From: Meishania litoralis
GTDB taxonomy: Bacteria; Bacteroidota; Bacteroidia; Flavobacteriales; Flavobacteriaceae
DNA length: 64,000 bases
Assembly: GCF_042611095.1 (NCBI RefSeq)
Contig: NZ_JBHFPV010000001.1
Coordinates: 558,001-622,000 of the forward strand
Reading direction: 5' to 3'
Both the position numbers and the translations under genes were made by a program. The notes under the pieces were generated by a model that was not told where the DNA came from, did no database searches, and saw only the letters and a program-made list of their open reading frames with translations. Every line of letters starts with the position of its first letter. The first letter of the stretch is position 1. This document shows positions 37,400 through 45,436 of the stretch, in pieces.

Positions 37400-38659
37400 C
37401 TACTCTGTTCTTAACGCTTCGATTGGTTTCACCTTTATAGCGCTGTTCGCTGGAATAAAGCCCGCCAACAATCCCGATACTATGAGAATGACCAAAGCGG
37501 TAGTCACCACGCCTAAGTTAACACTTGGGTTCACAAACATCATGACCGGACCGCTGACATCCAACACATAGTTGATTCCATAAATAATGAACGCCCCAAA
37601 AGCGATACCCGCCATACCCGAGATTATGGTCAAAAAAATGGATTCCAACAATATTTGCTTTTTGATGGACCACGGACTCTCTCCCAGGGCGCGTCGAATT
37701 CCTATTTCCTTCGTGCGCTCCTTCACGACGATCAACATAATGTTGCTTACACCGATAATACCCGAAAGTAAGACCAAAATACCTACAAAATATGCGATGA
37801 GTTCCAAAGCCCCAAATAGACTGACCACGCGCTGAAACTGTTCGTTAAGGTCAAAATGCCCTATTGCCCGTTCATCTTCGGGATGAATTCTGTGGTTCTC
37901 TTTTACTATACTGAAAATCTGTTCCTTGATTTCGGTAATTGGAATTTCATCAACTGCCGTTATGGCCATCCAACCTACATCGTCGCCCCTATTGAATGCT
38001 TGTGAAAACGATGTGAACGGTATATAGATTTCTTTTTGGGCATTTTCGCTATCGCCATCGACATTCGATTTTTTGTAGGTGCCGATGACCATAAAATTGA
38101 CATTGTTGATCTTGATATATGAGCCCAGACATTCTTCGCCAACATCATAAAGGCTATTTCGAACATCGACACCGATAACGGCCACCTTACGCTTTTCATT
38201 GATATCACCATAATTGATAAACCTACCCGAGGTGATATCCATGGGTTCTTGCTTTATTATCTCAGGATAATCCCCATAGACACTGAAAGCACCCGTTTTT
38301 AAACCATGAATAACATTGTTCGAACCCCGAAAATTACCCAATTGGTTTCTGGGAGAAACAAATTTCAACCCATCTACATTCTCCCAAATATCGGCGAGAT
38401 CGCTCGTCTTATAACTAAACTGCCTGTCTTTCGGAAGCCCCTTGTAAGCTTTGGTCGCGGTTCGGGTCCACATGAACAAGGTATTTGTTGCGATATCGCC
38501 GAAATCGGCGCGTATGCCGTTTTCGAGCCCCTTGCCCGCGGCCAGAAGAATTATCAAGATCAATATTCCCCAAAAAACGCCGAACGCGGTCAATACCGTT
38601 CTGAACCAATTGGTGGTCAGCACTTGTAAAATCTCGTTCCAACGATCTTTGTTAAACAT
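37400..38659 (-). CDS. MacB/FtsX-type ABC permease, B-type of module 1
   Basis: A 419 aa permease: N-terminal helix (TAFGVFWGILILIILLAAGK), a periplasmic MacB_PCD domain and three C-terminal helices with KERTKEIGIRRALGESP and LAGFIPANSAIKVKPIEALRTE. It resembles the B-type of module 2, which has GVLWGI at the same place. It follows the A-type permease gene after 54 bases and precedes the adaptor gene after 68 bases. Confidence 0.9.
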   Translation of the reverse strand: MFNKDRWNEILQVLTTNWFRTVLTAFGVFWGILILIILLAAGKGLENGIRADFGDIATNTLFMWTRTATKAYKGLPKDRQFSYKTSDLADIWENVDGLKFVSPRNQLGNFRGSNNVIHGLKTGAFSVYGDYPEIIKQEPMDITSGRFINYGDINEKRKVAVIGVDVRNSLYDVGEECLGSYIKINNVNFMVIGTYKKSNVDGDSENAQKEIYIPFTSFSQAFNRGDDVGWMAITAVDEIPITEIKEQIFSIVKENHRIHPEDERAIGHFDLNEQFQRVVSLFGALELIAYFVGILVLLSGIIGVSNIMLIVVKERTKEIGIRRALGESPWSIKKQILLESIFLTIISGMAGIAFGAFIIYGINYVLDVSGPVMMFVNPSVNLGVVTTALVILIVSGLLAGFIPANSAIKVKPIEALRTE

Positions 38660-38713
38660 CTAATTGGTTTAATATGATAACTATGAAGGCATAATCTTGA
38701 TGCCCAAAGTCGC

Positions 38714-39961
38714 TTATTCTTCTTTTAAGGCCTCAATCGGTTTTATACGAGCTGCTCGCCAAGCAGGGAAAAATCCTGCCAAAGTGCCCGCAAAAATCAA
38801 TAGAAAAACAGTTGTCAAGGCCACATTGAAATCAATCGAAGGGTTAGAAACATAATCGACTTCGACATTAGGCCCTACCAATTCCAATAAACCCATGCTA
38901 ACGATGAGTCCCCCGAAACCGGATACCGCTGTAACGAAAACAGCCTCATGCAAAATCATGCCGACAATTGACCAAGGCTTGGCCCCCAATGCTTTTCGGA
39001 TTCCAATTTCACGCGTGCGCTCCTTAACGATGATCAACATAATATTGCTCACACCAACGATACCGGCAATAATGGTACAGACACCCACGAACCAAAAGAA
39101 AGATTTTATACCCATCATCAGGTTCATAAATCGCTGCACATTCTCCAATGTATTGAAAGTGTTTATGGCGCTTTCGTCATCAGGCGCTACTGTATGCGCT
39201 TGCTTCAAGTATGTCTTTATTTCGTCGGTAAATCTTACAGATTCCTCTAAAGTCTTTTCGAAAGTAGCTGCCGGTTTTAAGGTAAAAAACATCATATTTA
39301 GACTGTCACCACCGTTAAAAACACGTTGGCCCGTACTAAGCGGAATATAGACCCGGTTTTCTTCGCGTTCACCCCCCTTGTCACCATACACACCAATAAT
39401 TTGAAAACTCAAATCGGCTATCTTCAATTCGCGGCCAACGGGATTTTCCTCATTTTGAAGGAGCTCCCTATGAATTTTATTACTGATAACGGCAACTTTG
39501 GAAACCGATTCATGGTCCTTATAGTTCAAAAAACGGCCCTGAGAAATGAACTCGTTCTCTATATGTTGGTATTCAGGTGAAATGCCCTGCACCGAATAGG
39601 CACCGGATTCTTTTTTGTAGTTGATACTGGCATCAAAAACCCTGAAGTTAGGGGACTTGTATTCCAACTCATCGGCAAACTTGTCCTCAACATAGGCATA
39701 GTTCTCATTTCTCAACGTGATCGGACGACCGGGGTTCAGTCCCTTATATTCCTTTGTCGTGACCTGAGTCCAAACACCAATACGATTGCTGGCATCTTCT
39801 TCAAATTCAAGGGCAATACCATTTTGCATGCCCTGTCCGAAACCCAATAAAATAACAAGTATAAATATTCCGGAGGCCACCGAAATACCGGTAAGAACCG
39901 TTCGCAATTTATTCTTACGAATCGTTTCGAAAATCTCTTGCCATCTTTCGATGTCAAACAT
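38714..39961 (-). CDS. MacB/FtsX-type ABC permease, A-type of module 1
   Basis: A 415 aa permease and the first gene of the exporter operon. It has the N-terminal helix (GISVASGIFILVILLGFGQG), a periplasmic domain (about 50-275) and C-terminal helices with KERTREIGIRKALGAKP and GFFPAWRAARIKPIEALKEE. The N-terminal motif is the A-type (RKNKLRTVLTG). It is preceded by a regulatory region with an inverted repeat and direct repeats. Confidence 0.9.
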   Translation of the reverse strand: MFDIERWQEIFETIRKNKLRTVLTGISVASGIFILVILLGFGQGMQNGIALEFEEDASNRIGVWTQVTTKEYKGLNPGRPITLRNENYAYVEDKFADELEYKSPNFRVFDASINYKKESGAYSVQGISPEYQHIENEFISQGRFLNYKDHESVSKVAVISNKIHRELLQNEENPVGRELKIADLSFQIIGVYGDKGGEREENRVYIPLSTGQRVFNGGDSLNMMFFTLKPAATFEKTLEESVRFTDEIKTYLKQAHTVAPDDESAINTFNTLENVQRFMNLMMGIKSFFWFVGVCTIIAGIVGVSNIMLIIVKERTREIGIRKALGAKPWSIVGMILHEAVFVTAVSGFGGLIVSMGLLELVGPNVEVDYVSNPSIDFNVALTTVFLLIFAGTLAGFFPAWRAARIKPIEALKEE

Positions 39962-40082
39962 GAGGTTGGTGTTGATTGATTGATGAACTAGCTCTATACA
40001 ATATTGAGCTATTATATTATCATAAGACTATAAAGTGATGTTAATGTTACAGCTTAATGTGTTAAAATTTAATAAAGCTGGC
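39962..40082 (-). promoter_or_regulatory. Promoter/operator region of the ABC exporter operon
   Basis: The 121 bases upstream of the first permease hold an inverted repeat, TAGCTC and GAGCTA (39989-39994 and 40006-40011), of the size of a TetR-type operator. Further upstream (about 40033-40073) lie the direct repeats TGTTAA, TGTTAC and TGTTAA on the plus strand. Similar repeats occur before the ATPase gene of the same operon. A TAnnTTTG box was not found. Confidence 0.35.
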
Positions 40083-40295
40083 TCAATTGCGTAATTTTCT
40101 ATAGACGAAGTAAAACAGGCCCGCAACCAAAATGTACGGTATGGCCATTAAGTAGACAATACCGTTGTTAATTCCTTCGGCGACACCGTCATTGCCTCCG
40201 CTTTCAAGTACGGCCCTGCACATGGCGCATTGCGCTTCGGAGTCAATCGGGACCATGAAGGCGATAAAAATCAATATGAGATATCTTTTATACAT
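40083..40295 (-). CDS. Small membrane protein with a periplasmic CxxC motif, 70 aa
   Basis: I do not recognise a named family. The protein has an N-terminal signal-like hydrophobic stretch (residues 4-20), then QCAMCRAVLES with Cys23 and Cys26, a Gly/Asn-rich loop (SGGNDGVAEGINNG) and one membrane helix (residues about 46-66) ending in basic residues YRKLRN. The CxxC pair should sit on the periplasmic face. It is the last gene of the oxidase assembly operon, 14 bases after the DUF420 gene. A copper- or thiol-related role in assembly is an inference from that place only. The sequence is too short for motif-based proof. Confidence 0.75.
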   Translation of the reverse strand: MYKRYLILIFIAFMVPIDSEAQCAMCRAVLESGGNDGVAEGINNGIVYLMAIPYILVAGLFYFVYRKLRN

Positions 40296-40309
40296 AAATT
40301 ACCGACAGT

Positions 40310-40837
40310 TCAATAATATGGTGAAATCATCAGATAAACCACTACACCCGAAACAGCCACATAGAACCAGATCGGAAACGTAATCTTTGCCAATTTTCGA
40401 TGGCCGGCAAAATTCCCTGAATAGGCTCTGGCAAAGGTCTTCAGCACCAAAGGAATTATAGCTACCGAAAGAATTATATGCGATATCAGTATAAAATAAT
40501 AGGCATACGCCATAAGGCCCTGGCCACCAAACTTTGTAGGAGCCGCGGTCATATGGTAGGCCACGTACATTATTAGGAATAGCACCGACAATGCAATACA
40601 TGACATCATCAAAATACGATGCGTTTTTTGTTTTCCATTTTTGATGGCCCAGACCGCTATTAAAAGTAAGACCGCGGTAACCGCATTAATACCCGCATAA
40701 ATAGGAGGCAAGAAACCCAGTCGTTCTACATTAGGAATTTTCACTCCAAATAGAATGGCGACCAGCACTGGAACGATAACGGACACAATTGTAATGGCTC
40801 TATTGAATTTTTTTTCGTTTGCCCCTATTTCACCCAT
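40310..40837 (-). CDS. DUF420 membrane protein, CtaM-like oxidase assembly factor
   Basis: A 175 aa protein with five membrane segments. DUF420 family features are the histidine-bearing helices (KTHRILMMSCIALS, ISHIILSVAIIP, HRKLAKITFPIWFYVAVSG). A member of this family, CtaM (YozB), is needed for assembly of aa3-type cytochrome oxidase in Gram-positive bacteria. The gene overlaps no neighbour; it follows the SCO gene by one base and precedes the small CxxC gene by 14 bases, which supports a role in oxidase biogenesis. The exact step is not known. Confidence 0.88.
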   Translation of the reverse strand: MGEIGANEKKFNRAITIVSVIVPVLVAILFGVKIPNVERLGFLPPIYAGINAVTAVLLLIAVWAIKNGKQKTHRILMMSCIALSVLFLIMYVAYHMTAAPTKFGGQGLMAYAYYFILISHIILSVAIIPLVLKTFARAYSGNFAGHRKLAKITFPIWFYVAVSGVVVYLMISPYY

Positions 40838-40838
40838 G

Positions 40839-41564
40839 TTATTCTTCCAATAATTTTTTGATATCCTCTTTAAGAATGCTTATTTGCTCAGACTCCCCAT
40901 GTTCATTTTTTCCTTGTTCTTCGGTAATCGCGCCTCTGTAATATATAATGGGATTTCCATAATCGTCGACCCTTGAACGGATGTAACCCTTTTTATCAAT
41001 TAGGGCAAAAAGGCCCGAATGCTCAAACCCTCCCGGTACATCGGGAGCTTTTGCCGCAAAAATATTGAACCCAACGTTTGCCAATTCATAGATCTTTTCA
41101 GTATCTCCGGTCATCAAATGCCAATCTAAATCTGAAATTCCATGCGCTTCGGCGTATTCCTTCAAAACCTGGGGCGTATCGTATTCGGGTGTTATTGAAA
41201 AAGAAGCAATACCAAATTCATCTGATGCGCCAAACTCTTCTTGAATCGAAACAAGATTATTGGTCATGACAGGGCAAATGGAAGGACAGCTTGTGAAGAA
41301 GAACTCGACAACGAAAACTTTTCCCTTGTAATCCTTATCGGAAATCACCAAACTGTCTTGGTTAATAAACTGAAAGTTGGGCACCCTGCGTTTCTTTCCG
41401 TTCAAAAGAACATATGCCAATTCTTGGTCATTGTTCTTTACATTCATACGATCGTTCTCCACGACCGTACCCTCTTTTACGCGATCCACGATTCTCGGAA
41501 CAAAGATAATACCGAATATCAAGACGATCAACGAAACCCAAACATACGTGTACTTACCTTTCAC
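40839..41564 (-). CDS. SCO1/SenC-family copper chaperone
   Basis: A 241 aa membrane-anchored thioredoxin-fold protein that delivers copper to the CuA site of cytochrome oxidase. An N-terminal anchor is at about residues 6-22. All copper ligands are present: Cys93 and Cys97 in TSCPSICPV, and His182 in FEHSGLFAL. The start is the GTG at 41564: the frame has a stop codon three codons upstream and no ATG nearby. The start overlaps the upstream gene by 11 bases. It lies in a four-gene assembly operon. Confidence 0.93.
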   Translation of the reverse strand: MKGKYTYVWVSLIVLIFGIIFVPRIVDRVKEGTVVENDRMNVKNNDQELAYVLLNGKKRRVPNFQFINQDSLVISDKDYKGKVFVVEFFFTSCPSICPVMTNNLVSIQEEFGASDEFGIASFSITPEYDTPQVLKEYAEAHGISDLDWHLMTGDTEKIYELANVGFNIFAAKAPDVPGGFEHSGLFALIDKKGYIRSRVDDYGNPIIYYRGAITEEQGKNEHGESEQISILKEDIKKLLEE

Positions 41565-42198
41565 CTTGCATCAATTTTCTAGTGGTATTCTTCTTTAAGG
41601 CCAGACGGTATTCCGCCAAAATGATCTTTACATCATCGACCATCTTATTATTAAGGTCTGCAACCGAGGTAGCATCAAAACCATATTTAGTGCCCACATC
41701 TTCATCATCGTCCCTACCGCGAAGATTGCGGTCCTTGTCGATTATAAAGACGTACGGGGTCGATAGACTTTCATCCAATGACAAATTGGTATTTAATGAG
41801 CCGAACAATTCTGCTATATCTTGTTCTTGCATGAAGATGAAATTCCACTTGCCGGTGTCGGACAAGGCACCCAGCTCTTTCCTCAACCCAACCGTTTTTT
41901 CTTCGACACCCTCGGGAACGACCATGACAAATTGAAAATCATCAAATTCGTAAAATCTTTTGTATATCTTCTGATTGAGGTTGAAGGCATGGCCCTTTTT
42001 GTTGTCCAAATCATTTCCTAAAAAGCCCAATATGGTAATCTTATCGTTCAAAGTTATGGACGATGGACGCCCATTCAGACCATTTACCTTTTCTGTCAAG
42101 GTAGCCAGTTTCCCAAAATTATTCACTCCGGAGGCAAAAAAGAGATAGACCACCAGAGGCAATATGAACAGTACGAACAATACAAAGGATTTCTTCAT
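41554..42198 (-). CDS. Membrane-anchored thioredoxin-like protein lacking all cysteines
   Basis: A 214 aa protein. The ATG at 42198 gives an N-terminal anchor (FVLFVLFILPLVVYLFF); an open frame upstream to 42258 adds an implausible leader. The rest resembles a thioredoxin / SCO fold: a beta strand KITILGFLG where SCO has KVFVVEFFF, and TPYVFIIDKDRNLRGR where SCO has HSGLFALIDKKGYIRSR. There is no cysteine anywhere and no histidine at the SCO ligand position. It should not bind copper in the SCO manner. It overlaps the SCO gene by 11 bases, so it probably works with it, for instance as a scaffold. The function is inferred only. Confidence 0.75.
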   Translation of the reverse strand: MKKSFVLFVLFILPLVVYLFFASGVNNFGKLATLTEKVNGLNGRPSSITLNDKITILGFLGNDLDNKKGHAFNLNQKIYKRFYEFDDFQFVMVVPEGVEEKTVGLRKELGALSDTGKWNFIFMQEQDIAELFGSLNTNLSLDESLSTPYVFIIDKDRNLRGRDDDEDVGTKYGFDATSVADLNNKMVDDVKIILAEYRLALKKNTTRKLMQGER

Positions 42199-42264
42199 TG
42201 ACCAGAATTCGAAATTAGGTTGAAAACCCAGATACCCTATTGGGATTCTAATGGACAAAAATAA

Positions 42265-42290
42265 AAAAGACGGTTGTCATACCGTCTTTT
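42265..42290 (-). terminator. Hairpin terminator after cytochrome oxidase subunit IV
   Basis: A perfect 10-base stem, AAAAGACGGT (42265-42274) with ACCGTCTTTT (42281-42290), a 6-base loop and, reading the minus strand, a T-run after it. It separates the subunit operon from the assembly-factor operon downstream, which must then have its own promoter or rely on read-through. Confidence 0.85.
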
Positions 42291-42322
42291 TATGCTGTTA
42301 ATATTGAAGTTTTCAACCTATT

Positions 42323-42706
42323 TTAAAAATTCCATTTCACAAAACCATCCTTGAAAACATTGTAAATGTAATCGGCTTCGAACAGAAGAATGAATACCAA
42401 ATAAAGCACTAAGAATATCGGCGTCCATACTATGGCCCTTCTCAAGGCGCTTTTTTCATCCCTTAAGTGCATGAAATCCCAAGCGATATAATAGGCCTTT
42501 ACCAAGGTCAATGTGATGAATATCCAATTCAGGAGCTTCATTCCCAAAAAGTAGGAATGCGTCAAAGAATGTGGTTTGATAATACCCAGAGCGACCTCCA
42601 CTGCCGTTACTATGGTCAAAAACACCAGTACGCCCCAAATTTTTTGGGTATTGGATTTAAACTTTAAAAGTCCCCTGAAAATCTCAAGTTTATGTGCGTG
42701 TGCCAT
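42323..42706 (-). CDS. Cytochrome c oxidase subunit IV family protein
   Basis: A 127 aa protein with three membrane helices (about residues 22-42, 50-70 and 88-112). The pattern HKLEIFRGLLKFKSNTQKIW, then WDFMHLRDEKSALRR and FEADYIYN, is that of the bacterial subunit IV (prokaryotic cytochrome C oxidase subunit IV family). It is a small accessory subunit in the membrane. It is the last gene before the terminator and follows subunit III by 63 bases. Confidence 0.88.
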   Translation of the reverse strand: MAHAHKLEIFRGLLKFKSNTQKIWGVLVFLTIVTAVEVALGIIKPHSLTHSYFLGMKLLNWIFITLTLVKAYYIAWDFMHLRDEKSALRRAIVWTPIFLVLYLVFILLFEADYIYNVFKDGFVKWNF

Positions 42707-42769
42707 GCTAAAATACTCTTGTTTTATAAATTTTATGCTTCGATTCTATATGCGTCCGTATACCAAATA

Positions 42770-43744
42770 CTAAACCAAATAGAAGAATGTAAATACAAAT
42801 ACCCAGACCAAATCTACAAAGTGCCAGTACAACCCGACTTTCTCAACCATTTCGTAATGACCACGACGTTCGTAGGTACCCAATATGACATTGAAGAAGA
42901 TGATGATATTGATAACCACCCCTGAAAATACGTGGAAACCATGAAAGCCGGTAATAAAGAAAAAGAAATCGGCGAAAAGTCGGCTGCCATACTCATTGCG
43001 GATTAGGTTCGCCCCTTCCACGACCTGAGAGGCATCCCTTATTTTTTTCAAAGATTCCTCACGATTGAGCACCACCTTCTCACCATCTTCGTTAATGGTC
43101 TCGGTGCGGATAAGTATATTCGGATTGGCCATTAGGCCTTCTTTAACTTCGTTCACCGTGTAACTGGGCATATAACCCTCAGACATAAACCAAACCCCAT
43201 CTTTGCGATCAAGTTCGGTACGCTCACTGGGAATCGTCTTTGCGAAATCGGCCAGTGCGGCCCTTTCACCGGTATCTGCCTTTACAAATTGCAGAATTCT
43301 ACCACCCTTGGTCTCGATCGCACCGTAATCACCCTTGATAAAGGTTGCCCATTCCCACGCTTGAGAACCCACGAATATCGCACCTCCGATAATCGTAAGA
43401 AACATATACCATACAACCTTGTTCTTTTGCATTCTATGACCGGCATCAACGGCCAATACCATGGTCACCGAAGACATGATCAAGATAAATGTCATGAACG
43501 CCACATAGTACATTGGGTAATTGCCATGAAAGAAAGGCACGTGGGTAAAAACCTGATCGGCTATCGGCCATGTCTCGATAAACTTAAATCTCGAAAAGCC
43601 GTACGAGGCCAAAAAACCTGAAAAAGTCAAGGCATCGGACACGAGGAAGAACCACATCATCAATTTGCCATAACTTGCATTTAAAGGCCTGTTGCCGCCC
43701 CCCCAAACTTTCTCTTCAGTAGTGGTAGTTACCGTTGAATCCAT
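42770..43744 (-). CDS. Cytochrome c oxidase subunit III with long extra-membrane insert
   Basis: A 324 aa member of the heme-copper oxidase subunit III family. The N-terminal half has helices at about 25-50, 72-95 and 105-130, with the core IGGAIFVGSQAWEWATFI. Residues about 135-232 form a soluble insert rich in charged residues (FVKADTGERAALADF, GVWFMSEGYMPSY), after which the last helices resume with FFFFITGFHGFHVFSGV and LYWHFVDLVWVFVFTFFYL, the classic subunit III signature. The insert makes it longer than typical subunit III of similar organisms. It lies downstream of a smaller subunit III gene. Confidence 0.93.
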   Translation of the reverse strand: MDSTVTTTTEEKVWGGGNRPLNASYGKLMMWFFLVSDALTFSGFLASYGFSRFKFIETWPIADQVFTHVPFFHGNYPMYYVAFMTFILIMSSVTMVLAVDAGHRMQKNKVVWYMFLTIIGGAIFVGSQAWEWATFIKGDYGAIETKGGRILQFVKADTGERAALADFAKTIPSERTELDRKDGVWFMSEGYMPSYTVNEVKEGLMANPNILIRTETINEDGEKVVLNREESLKKIRDASQVVEGANLIRNEYGSRLFADFFFFITGFHGFHVFSGVVINIIIFFNVILGTYERRGHYEMVEKVGLYWHFVDLVWVFVFTFFYLV

Positions 43745-43774
43745 ATAGTTTTTAAAGTATGATTAGATTATTCG

Positions 43775-43802
43775 CAAATTTACATTTTTTTCGCCTATAC
43801 AA
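43775..43802 (-). promoter_or_regulatory. Promoter of the longer subunit III gene
   Basis: Reading the minus strand, TTG (43800-43802), a 17-base spacer and TAAATTTG (43775-43782) fit the Bacteroidetes consensus TTG-N17..23-TAnnTTTG. The -7 box ends 30 bases before the ATG. It would allow this gene to be transcribed apart from cyoE and the upstream subunit III. Confidence 0.5.
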
Positions 43803-43840
43803 AAGGGAATCTCTATCAAAACCATAATTACCCGAAAATA

Positions 43841-44422
43841 TTATTTCACCAATAGCATAAACAACATGAGATAGACCCATAAAAGATCTAAAAAATGCCA
43901 AAAAGTGGCCCCCAGTGAAATACCCAACATTCTCTCGGGGGTGTATTTAGCCTTTATCTGATTGTACAAAACGACCAATAGCGATATGATTCCTGCGGCG
44001 ACATGTACGATGTGGACGGCCGCGATCAAAAACACATACGACATCTTAATATTGCTGGTGGGGCCGGTAAAGTAATACCCTTGGGCGACCATCTCTGAAA
44101 AACCCTGGAATTGAAGTACGATAAATACAATTCCGAGCGCCAATGTCGCCCAAAGCAAGTTGGTACATGTGCTTCGTCTATTTTCCTTAATTGCTTTTTT
44201 GGCGAAAAAATAGGTAAGGCTGCTGATAATAATGACCGCCGTACTGACGAAAAAAGATGAGGGCAATTCCAAATCGCGCAACCAATCTTCGCGTGTACTG
44301 CTTACTATGTAAGCACTTGTCCATCCGGCGAAGGCCATAAGAAGACTTACGATACCAAACCACAGCATCATCTTTTTTGCCCTATCGTTCTTTTCGTACT
44401 GTGTTCCTTGGGTCAAATCCAT
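43841..44422 (-). CDS. Heme-copper oxidase subunit III, short form
   Basis: A 193 aa protein with five membrane helices and no soluble insert. Typical motifs are FGIVSLLMAFAGWTSAYIVS, GFSEMVAQGYYFTG, SYVFLIAAVHIVHVAAGIIS and FWHFLDLLWVYLMLFMLL. It is adjacent to the cyoE gene with no gap, the stop of which begins the next base. Short and long subunit III genes side by side are a known pattern of flavobacterial oxidase clusters. Confidence 0.93.
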   Translation of the reverse strand: MDLTQGTQYEKNDRAKKMMLWFGIVSLLMAFAGWTSAYIVSSTREDWLRDLELPSSFFVSTAVIIISSLTYFFAKKAIKENRRSTCTNLLWATLALGIVFIVLQFQGFSEMVAQGYYFTGPTSNIKMSYVFLIAAVHIVHVAAGIISLLVVLYNQIKAKYTPERMLGISLGATFWHFLDLLWVYLMLFMLLVK

Positions 44423-45322
44423 TTAAACAAACTTATCGATTACGTAAACAATTTGCATAAGCGTTATGTAGCTCACACTGGCCAACATCAATTTTCTTGC
44501 GGACCCATTATCCCTTTTTTCGAATAAACGAAATGCGAAAAACAACATTACACAGCCCATTAAAAATACGAGGGTCGCTGCCGGAACCGAGAGTTCCAAT
44601 CTTCCCGTAATTCCGAATACAGGTATTACTGAAATGACCATCATCCAAATAGTGTACATAATTATCTGTAGGGCCGTGCCTTTGTCTTTTTTTCCGGTCG
44701 GAAGCATTTTAAACCCTCCTTTTCTATAGTCGTCGTCCAACATCCAACCCAGCGCCCAAAAATGCGGAAACTGCCAAAAAAACTGAATCATGAACAAGGT
44801 GCCCGGTTCGATGCCAAAATCATTGGTCGCCGCTACCCAGCCAAGCATGAAGGGAATAGCACCAGGAAACGCACCCACAAATACCGACAGCGGCGTCTTT
44901 GTCTTCAACGGGGTGTAAACACTGGTATATAGAAATATAGAAATGGCACCGAACATGGCGGTCTTAGGGTTGAGCACATAAAGGGATACAACCCCCAACA
45001 AAGTCAAAACAATAGCAATGGCCAAGGCTTTGTTCACCGACATTCTACCCGATGGTATCGGTCGATTTTTAGTGCGGCTCATCAGAGCGTCAAGGTCTCT
45101 TTCGATAACTTGGTTATAGGCATTTGAAGCCCCTACCATACAATAACCGCCAAAAGCCAGCAACAGCAACGACCTCAAATCAACATTGTACGCCCCGAGC
45201 AAATAACCTGCGATAGATGAGAACACGACACTCACAGCAAGTCTTGCCTTGGTAATTTCTTTGAAGTCGGCAAAAACCAAACTCCATGAGCCGCTTCTTG
45301 CCGTACCCGCCACAGTTTTCAT
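44423..45322 (-). CDS. cyoE: Heme O synthase (protoheme IX farnesyltransferase)
   Basis: A 299 aa polytopic inner-membrane UbiA-family prenyltransferase that attaches farnesyl to heme B to give heme O, the cofactor for the oxidase. The first Asp-rich motif is NAYNQVIERDLDALMSRT (residues 67-84) followed by RPIPSGR; the second is near LDDDYRKGGFKMLP. The length fits CyoE/CtaB. It is the first gene of the subunit operon, and a good promoter lies just upstream. Confidence 0.95.
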   Translation of the reverse strand: MKTVAGTARSGSWSLVFADFKEITKARLAVSVVFSSIAGYLLGAYNVDLRSLLLLAFGGYCMVGASNAYNQVIERDLDALMSRTKNRPIPSGRMSVNKALAIAIVLTLLGVVSLYVLNPKTAMFGAISIFLYTSVYTPLKTKTPLSVFVGAFPGAIPFMLGWVAATNDFGIEPGTLFMIQFFWQFPHFWALGWMLDDDYRKGGFKMLPTGKKDKGTALQIIMYTIWMMVISVIPVFGITGRLELSVPAATLVFLMGCVMLFFAFRLFEKRDNGSARKLMLASVSYITLMQIVYVIDKFV

Positions 45323-45342
45323 TGTTCTTTTGCGTAAGAGTG

Positions 45343-45373
45343 CAAAGATAACCCGCTACTATTTTTTTTACAA
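45343..45373 (-). promoter_or_regulatory. Promoter of the cyoE operon
   Basis: Minus strand TTG (45371-45373), a 20-base spacer and TATCTTTG (45343-45350), a full match to the TTG-N17..23-TAnnTTTG consensus. The -7 box ends 20 bases before the cyoE ATG. A divergent -7 box TATCTTTG for the hydrolase lies at 45394-45401 on the plus strand. Confidence 0.6.
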
Positions 45374-45393
45374 CCAATCGACCCTATTTATCT

Positions 45394-45401
45394 TATCTTT
45401 G
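45394..45401 (+). promoter_or_regulatory. Possible -7 box of the MBL-fold hydrolase gene
   Basis: TATCTTTG matches TAnnTTTG and lies 35 bases before the ATG at 45437. The TTG element is not found at normal spacing. Confidence 0.3.
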
Positions 45402-45436
45402 AATATCTACCATAACAACCAATGCATCAAACAATT

